Source of the DNA: CAZDVQ01 sp964508975
GTDB taxonomy: Bacteria > Bacteroidota > Bacteroidia > Chitinophagales > Saprospiraceae
Direction: 5' to 3'
Assembly (NCBI GenBank): GCA_964508975.1
Contig: CAZDVQ010000009.1
Location: 1-64,000 of the forward strand
Length of the DNA: 64,000 nucleotides
The position numbers were made by a program, and so were the translations under genes. The first letter of the stretch is position 1; each line of letters begins with the position of its first letter. The notes under the pieces were generated by a model. It did not search any database. It saw only the letters and a program-made list of their open reading frames with translations, and was not told the DNA's origin. Of the stretch, positions 51,308-60,021 are shown piece after piece.

Positions 51308-54055
51308 ATGATGAAAAATTTACTCATGATTATGGCGCTGCTATTAGCTGCCGTTTCAGGTTTTGCACAAGCAGAACTAACCATTACCGCGCCAACAGGC
51401 GCTTCCACGACGGGATTACGTGCTCCGAACGGAACAACCGCCCATACCACAATGCGGGGCGTTATTATTGTCACCGCAGCAGAGCTTTCTGCTATTCCAG
51501 TTGGAACGCCCCTGACTAAGTTAGGCTTCGTTTTATCTGCAGGTGCAACACCGGGCCCAGCAGCTGGTAACATTCAGTTTTACCTCGAGAATACAGCGGA
51601 TGTAACCAATCTCAAGTCAACCACTTGGACAACTACAATTTCGACCATGACTAGCGTTTACAATGGTAGTTACGCCATTCCTGCTGCGGCTGGGAACGTA
51701 GATTTGACCTTGACCACGCCATTCGTATACACAGGTGGATCTTTGTATGTGGCTTATGATTATTTAGGCACGAGCTTTACCACCACGGGTGCAGTTTATT
51801 TCGCCAACAGTGTGCTTGCAGGAGGCTGGAAAGGCCAAGTGAGTGCCACAACAACACCACCAGCTACGTTGAGTGCGACTTCGGCTTTCAGGCCCAATTT
51901 TCGTTTTACGTTCACGAACCCCTTTGTGAACGAGTTGAATGTTACGGGTATAGCAGGCGAAAAAGGTATTTTCAACAATACCATCAGCCAAGCACAAACG
52001 GTTACCTCGATCATTTCGAATACCTCTCAAGGCGATTTGTCGAACGTTCCAGTGACACTATCGGTAACTGGAGCTAACCCCTATACCGTAACGCAAACGA
52101 TCCCTTCGATTACCTCGGGAGGAACATACACGCTACTGTTCAACAATGTGCCAACCATTTCACTAGGAGCACAAACCATTACCGTTACCATTCCTGCGGA
52201 TGAAAATAATACCAATAACTCCCGGACCTTTACACAGCAAGTGCAGTGCGATACCATTGGCTATGCCCAATCCCCCGTTGCTTCCGGAGGCGTTGGTTTC
52301 AATACAGGAGCGGGTTTAATTGCAGTGCGCCATGTAATTCCTACAGGTATCGAAACCTATGTGAGGAGTGTATCAAATTACTTCCCAACTGCGGCTAATA
52401 ATGCAGGGAATACGCTTAAAGGTATTTTGATGGACGGTAGCGGGACTATCATTGACTCAACTGCCCTTATTACCATCACTGCTGGTATGCTTGGTACCAA
52501 GCAAAACTTTGATTTCCTCAATGGCAACATCGACGTTTCAGGGGATACCATTTATGTAGGGTTCCGCCAAACGGCTAATACCGTAACTGGATATTTCCCA
52601 TTTGCCAACCAAAATAATTCTTACGTTGATCCCAATGCTGCAGCAACCTTCAATTTGTTTGGTGGAGGAACATCACCGCTTGGCTCAACTTTAGGTTACA
52701 TGATGATTGAAGCTGCGCTTACTTTCGGTAGCTTTGATGTAGATAACTCCTCAAATGCTGGCGTGGTTTGCCTGAATTCAGCGCTAGATATCACCCCAAT
52801 TGCTGGATACACAAACTATGAGTTCTTTGTAAACGGTTCAAGTGTGCAAAACGGTGCCACCGCAAGCTATACTACCGCGCCCTTAACCGCCGACATGACC
52901 TTTAATGTAAACATTGCCAACGGTACTTGCGCGCTGAGCAGCAACGTGCAAAACATCAATGTCTTTTTAGCATCAGGTACTGACACTAGAGCGGCCTGTA
53001 ATTCATTGACTTGGATTGACGGTAACACCTACACGGCCAACAATAATACGGCTACCTTCACTATCGTTGGGGGCGCTTCCAATGGTTGCGATAGTTTGGT
53101 TACCCTGGACCTGACCATTAATCCTTTTGCATCATCAACCGACACCAGAACAGCTTGTAATTCATTGACCTGGATCGACGGAAATACCTACACCGCCAGT
53201 AATAATACAGCTACTTTCACATACCTGGCTGGCTCTTTCAGTGGTTGCGATAGTATAGTAACCTTGAACCTGACCATCAATAACCCTACGGCTGGTACTG
53301 ATACTAGAACAGCCTGTGGTTCATTGACTTGGATTGACGGCAACACCTACACCGCCAATAATAATACGGCTACCTTCACCGTTGTTGGCGGTGCTGCCAA
53401 TGGTTGTGATAGCGTTGTTACCTTGAACCTGACCATCAATAACCCTACGGCTGGTACTGATACTAGAACAGCCTGTGGTTCATTGACTTGGATTGACGGC
53501 AACACCTACACCGCCAATAATAATACGGCTACCTTCACCGTTGTTGGTGGCGCTGCCAATGGTTGTGATAGCGTTGTTACCTTGAACCTGACCATCAACA
53601 GTGTGGCTGATGTGTCGGTTACAAACGTTGGAGAGACCATTACGGCAAACAATACCAATGCGACTTACCAATGGTTGGATTGTAACAACAACTTTGCTGT
53701 AATCTCTGGTCAAACCAGTGCCCAATTCACGGCAACTGCCAATGGTAGTTATGCCGTTCAATTGACCCAAAATGGCTGTGTTGATACCTCTGCCTGTACT
53801 GTAATTACCACTGTTGGCGTTACAGAAACTGGCTTTGGTGCAGGCCTCGTGGTTTACCCTAACCCAACCAAAGGTACTGTAAGCATTGACGGCCTTCAAT
53901 CGGCCACGCCAATCCGTATCTTGAGTTCAAGGGGCGAGATTGTTGCCGCATCGGTTATTGAACCTACGGATAACCGCGTTGATTTTAGCCAATACCCAGC
54001 TGGTGTTTACTACATCCAATTGGGCGACAAAACACTGAAAGTCTTGAAACAGTAA
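51308..54055 (+). CDS. Secreted T9SS cargo protein with four 53-residue repeats
   Basis: 915 aa (or 914 from the second Met). Signal peptide MKNLLMIMALLLAAVSGFAQ. A Ser/Thr-rich beta-sandwich N-terminal half (about 30-460) with two or three Ig-like parts, then an Ig domain, four tandem repeats (about 558-769, SLTWIDGNTYTANNNTATF and NGCDSVVTLNLTIN), another Ig-like domain and a sorting domain (VVYPNPTKGTVSIDG, YPAGVYYIQLGDKTLKVLKQ). Each repeat has two Cys. The design is that of an adhesin or surface fibre. Confidence 0.8.
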   Translation: MMKNLLMIMALLLAAVSGFAQAELTITAPTGASTTGLRAPNGTTAHTTMRGVIIVTAAELSAIPVGTPLTKLGFVLSAGATPGPAAGNIQFYLENTADVTNLKSTTWTTTISTMTSVYNGSYAIPAAAGNVDLTLTTPFVYTGGSLYVAYDYLGTSFTTTGAVYFANSVLAGGWKGQVSATTTPPATLSATSAFRPNFRFTFTNPFVNELNVTGIAGEKGIFNNTISQAQTVTSIISNTSQGDLSNVPVTLSVTGANPYTVTQTIPSITSGGTYTLLFNNVPTISLGAQTITVTIPADENNTNNSRTFTQQVQCDTIGYAQSPVASGGVGFNTGAGLIAVRHVIPTGIETYVRSVSNYFPTAANNAGNTLKGILMDGSGTIIDSTALITITAGMLGTKQNFDFLNGNIDVSGDTIYVGFRQTANTVTGYFPFANQNNSYVDPNAAATFNLFGGGTSPLGSTLGYMMIEAALTFGSFDVDNSSNAGVVCLNSALDITPIAGYTNYEFFVNGSSVQNGATASYTTAPLTADMTFNVNIANGTCALSSNVQNINVFLASGTDTRAACNSLTWIDGNTYTANNNTATFTIVGGASNGCDSLVTLDLTINPFASSTDTRTACNSLTWIDGNTYTASNNTATFTYLAGSFSGCDSIVTLNLTINNPTAGTDTRTACGSLTWIDGNTYTANNNTATFTVVGGAANGCDSVVTLNLTINNPTAGTDTRTACGSLTWIDGNTYTANNNTATFTVVGGAANGCDSVVTLNLTINSVADVSVTNVGETITANNTNATYQWLDCNNNFAVISGQTSAQFTATANGSYAVQLTQNGCVDTSACTVITTVGVTETGFGAGLVVYPNPTKGTVSIDGLQSATPIRILSSRGEIVAASVIEPTDNRVDFSQYPAGVYYIQLGDKTLKVLKQ
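52979..53614 (+). repeat. Four in-frame 159-bp tandem repeats
   Basis: Units begin at 52979, 53138, 53297 and 53456, each exactly 159 bp. Units 3 and 4 are almost identical in DNA and give identical protein, which points to a recent duplication; units 1 and 2 have drifted. Confidence 0.9.
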
Positions 54056-54083
54056 AGCTTAACTGAGCTTAACGTTCAACATC

Positions 54084-54119
54084 AATCCCCACTTTTCTCG
54101 GAGAGTGGGGATTTTTTTT
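54084..54119 (+). terminator. Intrinsic terminator after the surface protein gene
   Basis: Stem AATCCCCACT/AGTGGGGATT with an inner CTC/GAG pair and eight T. Confidence 0.88.
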
Positions 54120-54287
54120 GGGGCCTCCGCCGCGTTGCGTCGGCGCTACGCTACGGGTTCGCTATTCGTGCAGTCGCTTTGCTCCTTTACGGTGCCCTTC
54201 GGGGTTCGCTCATACCTTGGGGCATACGCCCCTGCGGTACGGCCTTCGGCCGCCCTCCACATCGCTAGGCCGAGTAGTGTTCTGTTG
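54120..54287 (+). repeat. GC-rich extragenic repeat, copy M (long, composite)
   Basis: Starts GGGGCCTCCGCCGCGTTGCG as in copy K, has two versions of the GGGTTCGCT block (54157 and 54200), hairpins GGGGCATACGCCCC and GCGGTACGGCC...GGCCGCC, and ends CTAGGCCGAGTAGTGTTCTG, close to the end of copy K. Confidence 0.75.
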
Positions 54288-54298
54288 TACATGTATTA

Positions 54299-54400
54299 GG
54301 CGCACACATAGGTGCGCCCCTACGAATCCTCACATGCTCAGATCCACATATCCTCACATCCCCACATCCACATATCCTCAAATCCTCACATCTTCATAAC
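54299..54400. repeat. GGCGCAC hairpin plus CACATCC array
   Basis: Stem GGCGCAC/GTGCGCC (54299-54318), then CCTACGAATCCTCACATG and many CACATCC/TCCTCAC units to 54400. The same layout is at 54946-55003. Confidence 0.65.
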
Positions 54401-54401
54401 C

Positions 54402-54716
54402 CTAGATTAAACCGTTGTCTTTTGCTTTTTGAATCCATTGTTCAACAACGGGCAGGCTTACATCCAGCTGAATGGCAATATTGTCCAACGATAAACCCGC
54501 TCTGCACAAACGCACGGCTTCCAAAAATAAATCAGCACCTTGTTCAATGCCTTGTTCAATGCCTTGTTCAATACCTTTATCCAGGCCAATGAGTTCACCT
54601 ACCTGCATACCTTTCTGGTATAGCATGTCTTCTTCGGGGTTGATGTAAAGTGGCATATCGGTTAATTGTTTTACTATTTCGTTGTCAAAGTTACGCAAGC
54701 GGGCCAATATGCCCAA
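54402..54716 (-). pseudogene. C-terminal remnant of an Rpn-type (PD-(D/E)xK) nuclease/transposase gene
   Basis: Only about 104 residues remain, from a TTG or from internal sequence; a stop lies 16 codons further upstream. They show LGILARLRNFDNEIVKQLTD, the GIEQGIEQGIEQG repeat and a C-terminal helix-turn-helix-like GLSLDNIAIQLDVSLPVVEQ, the usual tail of Rpn/YhgA-like proteins. The N-terminal nuclease domain is absent. Confidence 0.6.
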
Positions 54717-54945
54717 GTGTTTTGATAATTTTTCGAGTTTTAGTATCTGACAACCAGTGTATTAAACTGGTTATACTTTATGCAGTTTTGGTATACTTTA
54801 TTCGATTTGGAATATTTTACACCTGTATAAATGCTTTTATGTAATAATCATGGCTTGTTTGAATATTGACCTTGCGTTGCGGAGGTAGGCTATACAGTTT
54901 TTTTATAGGAAGTCTTCAGAAAATGGGGAGTTCTTTTGCTTAATT

Positions 54946-55003
54946 GGGCGACCACAAGGGTCGCCCCTACAAATCCTCATATCCTCACATCCTCGCATTT
55001 GTT
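54946..55003. repeat. GGGCGACC hairpin plus CCTCACATCC array
   Basis: Stem GGGCGACC/GGTCGCCC with loop ACAAG, then CCTACAAATCCTCATATCCT. Parallels 54299-54400 with a different but still paired stem. The rest of 54717-55189 is AT-rich and shows no gene. Confidence 0.6.
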
Positions 55004-55189
55004 TTTTATCTTTGTGAATGTAATTTGTGAAGTGCATGTGTTTTTGACACACTGCTCATAAAACCTAAAAAATACGTTTTGCGCACATTTGCATAACTCC
55101 GCCAAGCGGTGTAGGCTTTAGATATAATCGTAAATTATCAGAATAGACGAGTTTTGCGAATTAAAATAAACTAAAATGCTATTTATTTT

Positions 55190-55220
55190 GTTGATATATT
55201 TAAAATAAACCTTACTTTTG
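55190..55220 (+). promoter_or_regulatory. Promoter of the RloA/RloB-like operon
   Basis: TTG (55191-55193), 19 nt, TACTTTTG (55213-55220); 29 nt to the ATG. Confidence 0.6.
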
Positions 55221-55249
55221 TTCATGTTTAATCAAAAACAAACTAAAAG

Positions 55250-56584
55250 ATGCTTCTGCAATTCTCAATAAAAAACTTTAGAACATTTAAGGACAAAGTG
55301 ACTTTGAGCCTTATCGCTTCTAACTATGACAAAGATACTAGAGAGCACGAGAACATTGTAATCAACCAAAACTTTGGACTAAGATTTCTCAAAAGTGCAG
55401 TTATCTATGGTGCAAACGCAAGTGGAAAAAGCAAGTTGCTTGAGGCGTTTGTATTTATGCGATATTTCGCAATCAACAGTTCAAAGGATAGCCAAGAAGG
55501 TGAGACTATTGAAGTTGAGCCTTTTAAACTAAGTACACAGACAGAAAACGAACCATCTGAGTTTGAAATCATTTTCGTTCACAAAGATGTGCTTTACCGT
55601 TATGGCTTTGAAGCAACAACTGATAGAATTGTATCTGAGTGGCTCTATCATAAACCTAAAACAAAAGAAGTAGAATTGTTTTATAGGGAAGGTAACACAT
55701 TTAGTACTCACGAACGTAGTTTTACCAAGGGTAATATTGTTGTGAAGGAAGGTCTTGTTCGAGATAATGCGTTATTAATTTCTGTAGCAGCTCAATTCAA
55801 TGAAAAGACTGCTATCAATGTTTTAGATTGGTTCAAAAGACTTAAAACCTTGTCAGGATTAAAAGAGTCAGGCTACCAAGGGTTTACTTTGCGTAAAACC
55901 GTAGATCCTAAACACAAAGCAAAAATTCTTGAATTATTGAAAGCTGCTGATTTAGGGATTCAAGATATCGAACTACAAAAACTTGACATTGAAAGTCTTC
56001 CAAATGGGATGCCCAAAGAGCTCAAGGATAAGTTAATTAGAGAAGTACGGGAAGAAAAGAAGGAATATGTATCTGACGTATTGACAAAGCATAAAAAATA
56101 TAATGAAGACTTTAAAGCAGTAGGAAATATTAGTTTTTCATTAGAAGATGATGAATCGTCAGGAACAAGAAAGTTTTTCGCTCTTACAGGACCAATTCTG
56201 GATGTGATTGAGAACGGTTACACTTTAGTAGTTGATGAATTAGACTCAAAACTTCACCCAAATTTGGTTTGTAAAATCGTTTCTCTTTTTAATTCTAAAG
56301 AGTTTAATAAGAAGAATGCTCAATTGATTTTTAATACTCACGACACAAATTTATTAAGTTCAGGTCTATTCAGAAGAGACCAAATTTGGTTTACCAACAA
56401 AAATAAATACGGAGAAGCAAAACTTTATTCCTTAGCTGACTTTAAATCGGATGAGGTAAGAAAAACAGAGCCTTTTGAAGAAAACTATATCAAGGGAAAA
56501 TATGGTGCAGTTCCATTCCTTGGCTTTTTTGATAACCTGAAATTTTTCTTGTCAGAAAATGAAAATGAAGGACAAAAAAACTGA
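55250..56584 (+). CDS. RloA/AbiL-like AAA ATPase (AAA_15/AAA_21)
   Basis: 444 aa. FSIKNFRTFKDKVTLSL at the N-terminus and Walker A YGANASGKSKLL (about 53-64) mark an OLD/SMC-like ABC ATPase; signature region DESSGTRKFFALTGPI, Walker B YTLVVDELDSKLHP and switch His in IFNTHDTNLL. The next gene overlaps by up to 26 bp and encodes an RloB-like protein, the known partner. The pair resembles AbiL and, more distantly, PARIS (ATPase plus TOPRIM nuclease), so phage defence by abortive infection is the best guess. AT-rich. Confidence 0.85.
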   Translation: MLLQFSIKNFRTFKDKVTLSLIASNYDKDTREHENIVINQNFGLRFLKSAVIYGANASGKSKLLEAFVFMRYFAINSSKDSQEGETIEVEPFKLSTQTENEPSEFEIIFVHKDVLYRYGFEATTDRIVSEWLYHKPKTKEVELFYREGNTFSTHERSFTKGNIVVKEGLVRDNALLISVAAQFNEKTAINVLDWFKRLKTLSGLKESGYQGFTLRKTVDPKHKAKILELLKAADLGIQDIELQKLDIESLPNGMPKELKDKLIREVREEKKEYVSDVLTKHKKYNEDFKAVGNISFSLEDDESSGTRKFFALTGPILDVIENGYTLVVDELDSKLHPNLVCKIVSLFNSKEFNKKNAQLIFNTHDTNLLSSGLFRRDQIWFTNKNKYGEAKLYSLADFKSDEVRKTEPFEENYIKGKYGAVPFLGFFDNLKFFLSENENEGQKN

Positions 56585-57266
56585 ACAAAAAGCAGCTAGG
56601 CAAAAACACCTTGAACAGTTAAAAGCTCAAAGAAGAAAAGAGCCTAGTCTAGAAAGACCTCTTGCAGCGTTAACAGAAAAACCTTACATACTTATTGTTT
56701 GTGAAGGAGAAAATACCGAACCCTCTTATTTCAACCAATTTAGAAGTACTTCCGCAAAAGTTAAATCTGTTGGAGAAGGTTATAATACATTATCTTTGGT
56801 GAATAGAGCCATCGCATTAGCTCATCAAGGAAATTACGACCAAGTTTGGTGTGTGTTTGACAAAGACGATTTCAATGACAATGATTTTAATTCTGCAATC
56901 CAAATTGCAGAAGCCAACAATTTTGGAGTAGCCTATTCAAATCAAGCGTTTGAATATTGGCTCATATTACACTTTAATGACCATCAAGGTGGAGGAATGC
57001 ATAGAGATAGCTACAATGATAAAATCAACGAACACCTTAAACCTTTCAATTTACTTTACGATGGCAAAGGGAGTAAATTAATTGATGAAAATTTTTTTGA
57101 ACTGCTTGATGGCGTAGACTACAAAACGGGCAGAAAAAGAGTTGAACTTGCAATAGCTAGAGCTGAAAGAAATTTCAATAATTTGGACCATTCAAATCCT
57201 GCTAAAGAGGAATCATCAACGACTGTATTCAGGCTAATTAGAGAGCTTTTGAAATATGTGGAATAA
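56559..57266 (+). CDS. RloB-like TOPRIM-type protein
   Basis: 235 aa (ATG at 56559, or 56565). Basic N-terminus, then LIVCEGENTEPSYFNQFR (about 49-66, TOPRIM-like Glu) and VWCVFDKDDFNDNDF (Asp-x-Asp), SNQAFEYWLILHF. These are the RloB hallmarks and suggest a metal-dependent nuclease used as the effector of the ATPase. The gene overlaps its partner, which implies coupled translation. Confidence 0.82.
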   Translation: MKMKDKKTEQKAARQKHLEQLKAQRRKEPSLERPLAALTEKPYILIVCEGENTEPSYFNQFRSTSAKVKSVGEGYNTLSLVNRAIALAHQGNYDQVWCVFDKDDFNDNDFNSAIQIAEANNFGVAYSNQAFEYWLILHFNDHQGGGMHRDSYNDKINEHLKPFNLLYDGKGSKLIDENFFELLDGVDYKTGRKRVELAIARAERNFNNLDHSNPAKEESSTTVFRLIRELLKYVE

Positions 57267-57440
57267 TATAGCGCCAACTGGTTTCAGCTGTTTGCCCTCT
57301 ATAAAAGCTAAATAGTTAATTATAAAATTCTAACTTACAACGATTTTTGTCACGAATTGACAGTTTTGGGCTTCAAAATGCATAGCTTCAATGCCACTAC
57401 AGAATATGATACTTAATTTACAACCAATACTAATTATACA

Positions 57441-58367
57441 ATGGCAATAGTTGACCTTTATTCAAAAAGACAAAAAAGATTAAAAGGTGAAGTCCCTGAC
57501 GTTTACACCTACGATGAAATACCGCAGAAACTCAGAATTCAAATTGTTCATATAATAGGTGATGCAATAGGTAAGGATATCGACAACCAGGAACTATCAG
57601 AAAATATGTACAAACTGTTTCATGATGTTTTATGTCGTGAGTATGGTAAATTCTCACTTGGAGATGGATATAATCAAAGTAGTAAACTGAAAGTTTTTAA
57701 CTTTATCCTTCAGACACCTAAAACGGAGGAATTTTTTGACATAATTGAACTTATATTTAAATTTATATCCGGAAGTTTAAAGGAAAGATTTGAAGCATAT
57801 ACAGATCACGTGGATGTGAAAGTTGAGCCTGACGATGCTATTGCAGAATTGAATGAAAGATTCAAGGAAAATGGAATCGGGTTTTCTTTTGACGGTGGTG
57901 AAATAATTCGAGTGGACTCTACATATATGCATACAGAAATTACAAAACCGGTCATTGCGTTATTATGGAATAATAAGTTTGAAGGAGCAAATGAAGAATA
58001 TTTAAAAGCTCATGAACATTATAGACATGGAAGAAACAAGGAGTGCTTGACAGAATGTTTAAAAGCATTTGAAAGTACAATGAAAGTAATATGCAAAGAA
58101 AAAGGTTGGGCGTATAATGAAACAGATACTGCAAAAAAGTTGATACAAATTTGTTTTCAAAATCAGTTGGTACCGACTTTTACACAAAACCAATTTACAT
58201 CTCTACAAAGTCTTCTAGAAAGTGGAATCCCGACAATTCGAAACAAACTCGGAGGACACGGACAAGGGCAGATTCGTCAAACGGTTGACGATGAAATGAC
58301 AAGGTATGGATTGAATTTGTGTGGAGCAAACATAATATTTCTTATTGAGCAGAGTGGCATTAAATAA
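57441..58367 (+). CDS. STM4504/CBY_0614-family protein
   Basis: 308 aa. The N-terminus IVDLYSKRQKRLKGEVPDVYTYDEIPQKLRIQI matches this family, found among phage-defence islands. The C-terminal 120 residues (EHYRHGRNKECLTECLKAFESTMKVICKEK, IPTIRNKLGGHGQG) resemble the abortive-infection C-terminal domain. Mechanism unknown. It lies 174 bp after the RloB-like gene and could be an independent system in the same island. Confidence 0.7.
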   Translation: MAIVDLYSKRQKRLKGEVPDVYTYDEIPQKLRIQIVHIIGDAIGKDIDNQELSENMYKLFHDVLCREYGKFSLGDGYNQSSKLKVFNFILQTPKTEEFFDIIELIFKFISGSLKERFEAYTDHVDVKVEPDDAIAELNERFKENGIGFSFDGGEIIRVDSTYMHTEITKPVIALLWNNKFEGANEEYLKAHEHYRHGRNKECLTECLKAFESTMKVICKEKGWAYNETDTAKKLIQICFQNQLVPTFTQNQFTSLQSLLESGIPTIRNKLGGHGQGQIRQTVDDEMTRYGLNLCGANIIFLIEQSGIK

Positions 58368-58433
58368 AACTATCAACATAGCTTACACTTATGTCAAGCA
58401 TTTGCGCTGATTTTCCGTTTTTTTGAGGGGCAA

Positions 58434-58570
58434 ATGGTCAAAAAATTGTACAACTACCTCCGCCCGCAATCCCTAAACAACCAGATGGACAGCTACAAGA
58501 CATATTTTAGCCAATTTGTAAGGGAAAATTACCCCAACGCTTTCGACCAGTTTCTTGCCGAAACGGATAG
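58434..58570 (+). pseudogene. Possible gene fragment cut by a GC-rich repeat
   Basis: MVKKLYNYLRPQSLNNQMDS and TYFSQFVRENYPNAFDQFLAET read like real protein, but the frame runs into repeat DNA at 58571 and stops at 58625. No family recognised. Low certainty. Confidence 0.3.
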
Positions 58571-58713
58571 GCCATGCCTCGTCTCCCGCCGCCTTCAAAG
58601 GCGGCGGTGCGTTAGGCATGCGTAGCGTGGCCGCATCGCGGCCAGCCCGAAGGGCCGACCGAATAGGGAGCGCGTAGCACGCCGGCGACGCGCATGCGGC
58701 GCAACGCCCAAAT
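58571..58713 (-). repeat. GC-rich extragenic repeat, copy N
   Basis: Minus strand begins ATTTGGGCGTTGCGCCGC, then GCTCCCTATTCGGTCGGCCC, GGCCGCGATGCGGCC and GCCGCCTTTGAAGGCGGC. The remaining intergenic DNA to 58806 has no gene. Confidence 0.7.
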
Positions 58714-58806
58714 AGAATAAATAAATAATTGAGGAAACGAGTGAGGGATTAAGCTACGCCCCCCAAACGAAAACCGCAAAATTCCCAAAACTCAAAATTG
58801 CTAAAC

Positions 58807-59793
58807 CTACAATCCATAATCCACCACCACGCGGCCTTGAACCTTGCCCGCCAAAATCTCGGGGATAAAGCGACCTAAATCGGCTAGGCTACAGGTTTGG
58901 TACATATCGCTGAGCATGGTAGGCATCCAAGCCTGGGCTAGGTTTGTCCATATTTGTTGGCGCAGCGGCATCGGGAATTCAGCCGACTCAACCCCCAACA
59001 AGTTCACACCATTCAAGATAAAAGGGAACACCGTGGTTTGCAGGTTCGGACTAGCCACTAACCCAGTTGTAGCTACGCAACCATTTCGGCCACAGCCTTT
59101 CAGACAGGTGGCCAAGGTATTATCGCCAACCGTGTCAATAGCGCCGGCCCACATGGGCTTGAGCAAGGGCTTGCCACTGCCATCGTTGGCAAAGGCGCGG
59201 TCAACCACTTGCTTGGCACCGATGCTCAGCAGAAAGTCGGGCTGTTTGCCCGTAGAGGCAATAACTTCATAGCCTAATTTTGCCAAAATAGCCACCGACA
59301 TGCTGCCTACACCACCGCTAGCACCGGTCACTAAAACTGGTCCCATGCTCGGGTTTTGGCCACATTGCGTCATTTTATGAATGGCTATACCAGCCGTTAA
59401 CCCTGCTGTACCCAAGGCCATACTGGCCTCCAAGCTCATGCCATCGGGTAGGGGGATGACCCATGCGGCAGGCACTCGAATATAAGCCCCAAAACCGCCG
59501 GGGGTGTTCATGCCTAGGTCGTAGCTCGTCACGATGACTGCATCGCCCGGTTTGAAACGCGCATCGCTACTCTCCGCCACGATGCCCGCTGCATCAATAC
59601 CGGGGGTGTGCGGGTATTTACGGGTTACGCCTCGGTTGCCGGTAAACGATAAGGCATCTTTGTAGTTTAAACCAGCGTATTTTACAGATACTAGTACTTC
59701 ACCTTGTGGTAAGTCTTGTGTATCAAGGGTTTCTATTTGGTATGTGGTGCTTTTATCCGCTTGTTCGCGGGCCACCCAGGACTGATAAATCAT
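58807..59793 (-). CDS. YhdH/YhfP-family NADPH quinone oxidoreductase (MDR)
   Basis: 328 aa. N-terminal GroES-like domain (GEVLVSVKYAGLNYKDALSF, HTPGIDAAGIV), coenzyme-binding TGASGGVGSMSVAILAKLGY, then KQVVDRAF and the C-terminal QGRVVVDYG, as in YhdH. It lacks zinc ligands. YhdH enzymes reduce activated double bonds such as acryloyl-CoA or quinones. Confidence 0.88.
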   Translation of the reverse strand: MIYQSWVAREQADKSTTYQIETLDTQDLPQGEVLVSVKYAGLNYKDALSFTGNRGVTRKYPHTPGIDAAGIVAESSDARFKPGDAVIVTSYDLGMNTPGGFGAYIRVPAAWVIPLPDGMSLEASMALGTAGLTAGIAIHKMTQCGQNPSMGPVLVTGASGGVGSMSVAILAKLGYEVIASTGKQPDFLLSIGAKQVVDRAFANDGSGKPLLKPMWAGAIDTVGDNTLATCLKGCGRNGCVATTGLVASPNLQTTVFPFILNGVNLLGVESAEFPMPLRQQIWTNLAQAWMPTMLSDMYQTCSLADLGRFIPEILAGKVQGRVVVDYGL

Positions 59794-59795
59794 AT

Positions 59796-59870
59796 TAATT
59801 ATGGATTATTGATTATGGATTGTTGATTAGTATGCTGCTTAATATCTTCTCTGCTCTCAGCTCTATTTTG
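59796..59870. repeat. ATTATGG/ATTGTTG and CTCTGCT heptamer arrays
   Basis: ATTATGGATTATTGATTATG units at 59799-59830 and TTCTCTGCTCTCAGCTCTAT at 59847-59868. A further CTCTACTCTGCTCTCAGCCC array is at 59994-60022. Confidence 0.6.
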
Positions 59871-59970
59871 TGCCTCCCCCCGCTGCTTCGCAGCGACCCC
59901 CTCCACTGCACTGGCCGCTGCGCGACCGTTGGTAGCGGGGGTTGGCGAGCTTTGCTCACTGGGGGCTAGA
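59869..59970 (+). repeat. GC-rich repeat of the CCTCCCCCC/GGTAGCGGG type
   Basis: TTTTGTGCCTCCCCCC, hairpin GCTGCTTCGCAGC, CCTCCACTGCAC, CCGTTGGTAGCGGGGG, then GGCGAGCTTTGCTCACT. Same block order as at 5843-5896. Confidence 0.6.
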
Positions 59971-60021
59971 ACGCTACTCTTTGCCCCCATCTCTCTACTC
60001 TGCTCTCAGCCCTCTGCTCTC

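Noticed and set aside
52979..53614. Regular 159-bp repeats that could suggest a CRISPR-like array
   Set aside because: They are in frame within a long protein and encode Cys-containing domains; there are no spacers.
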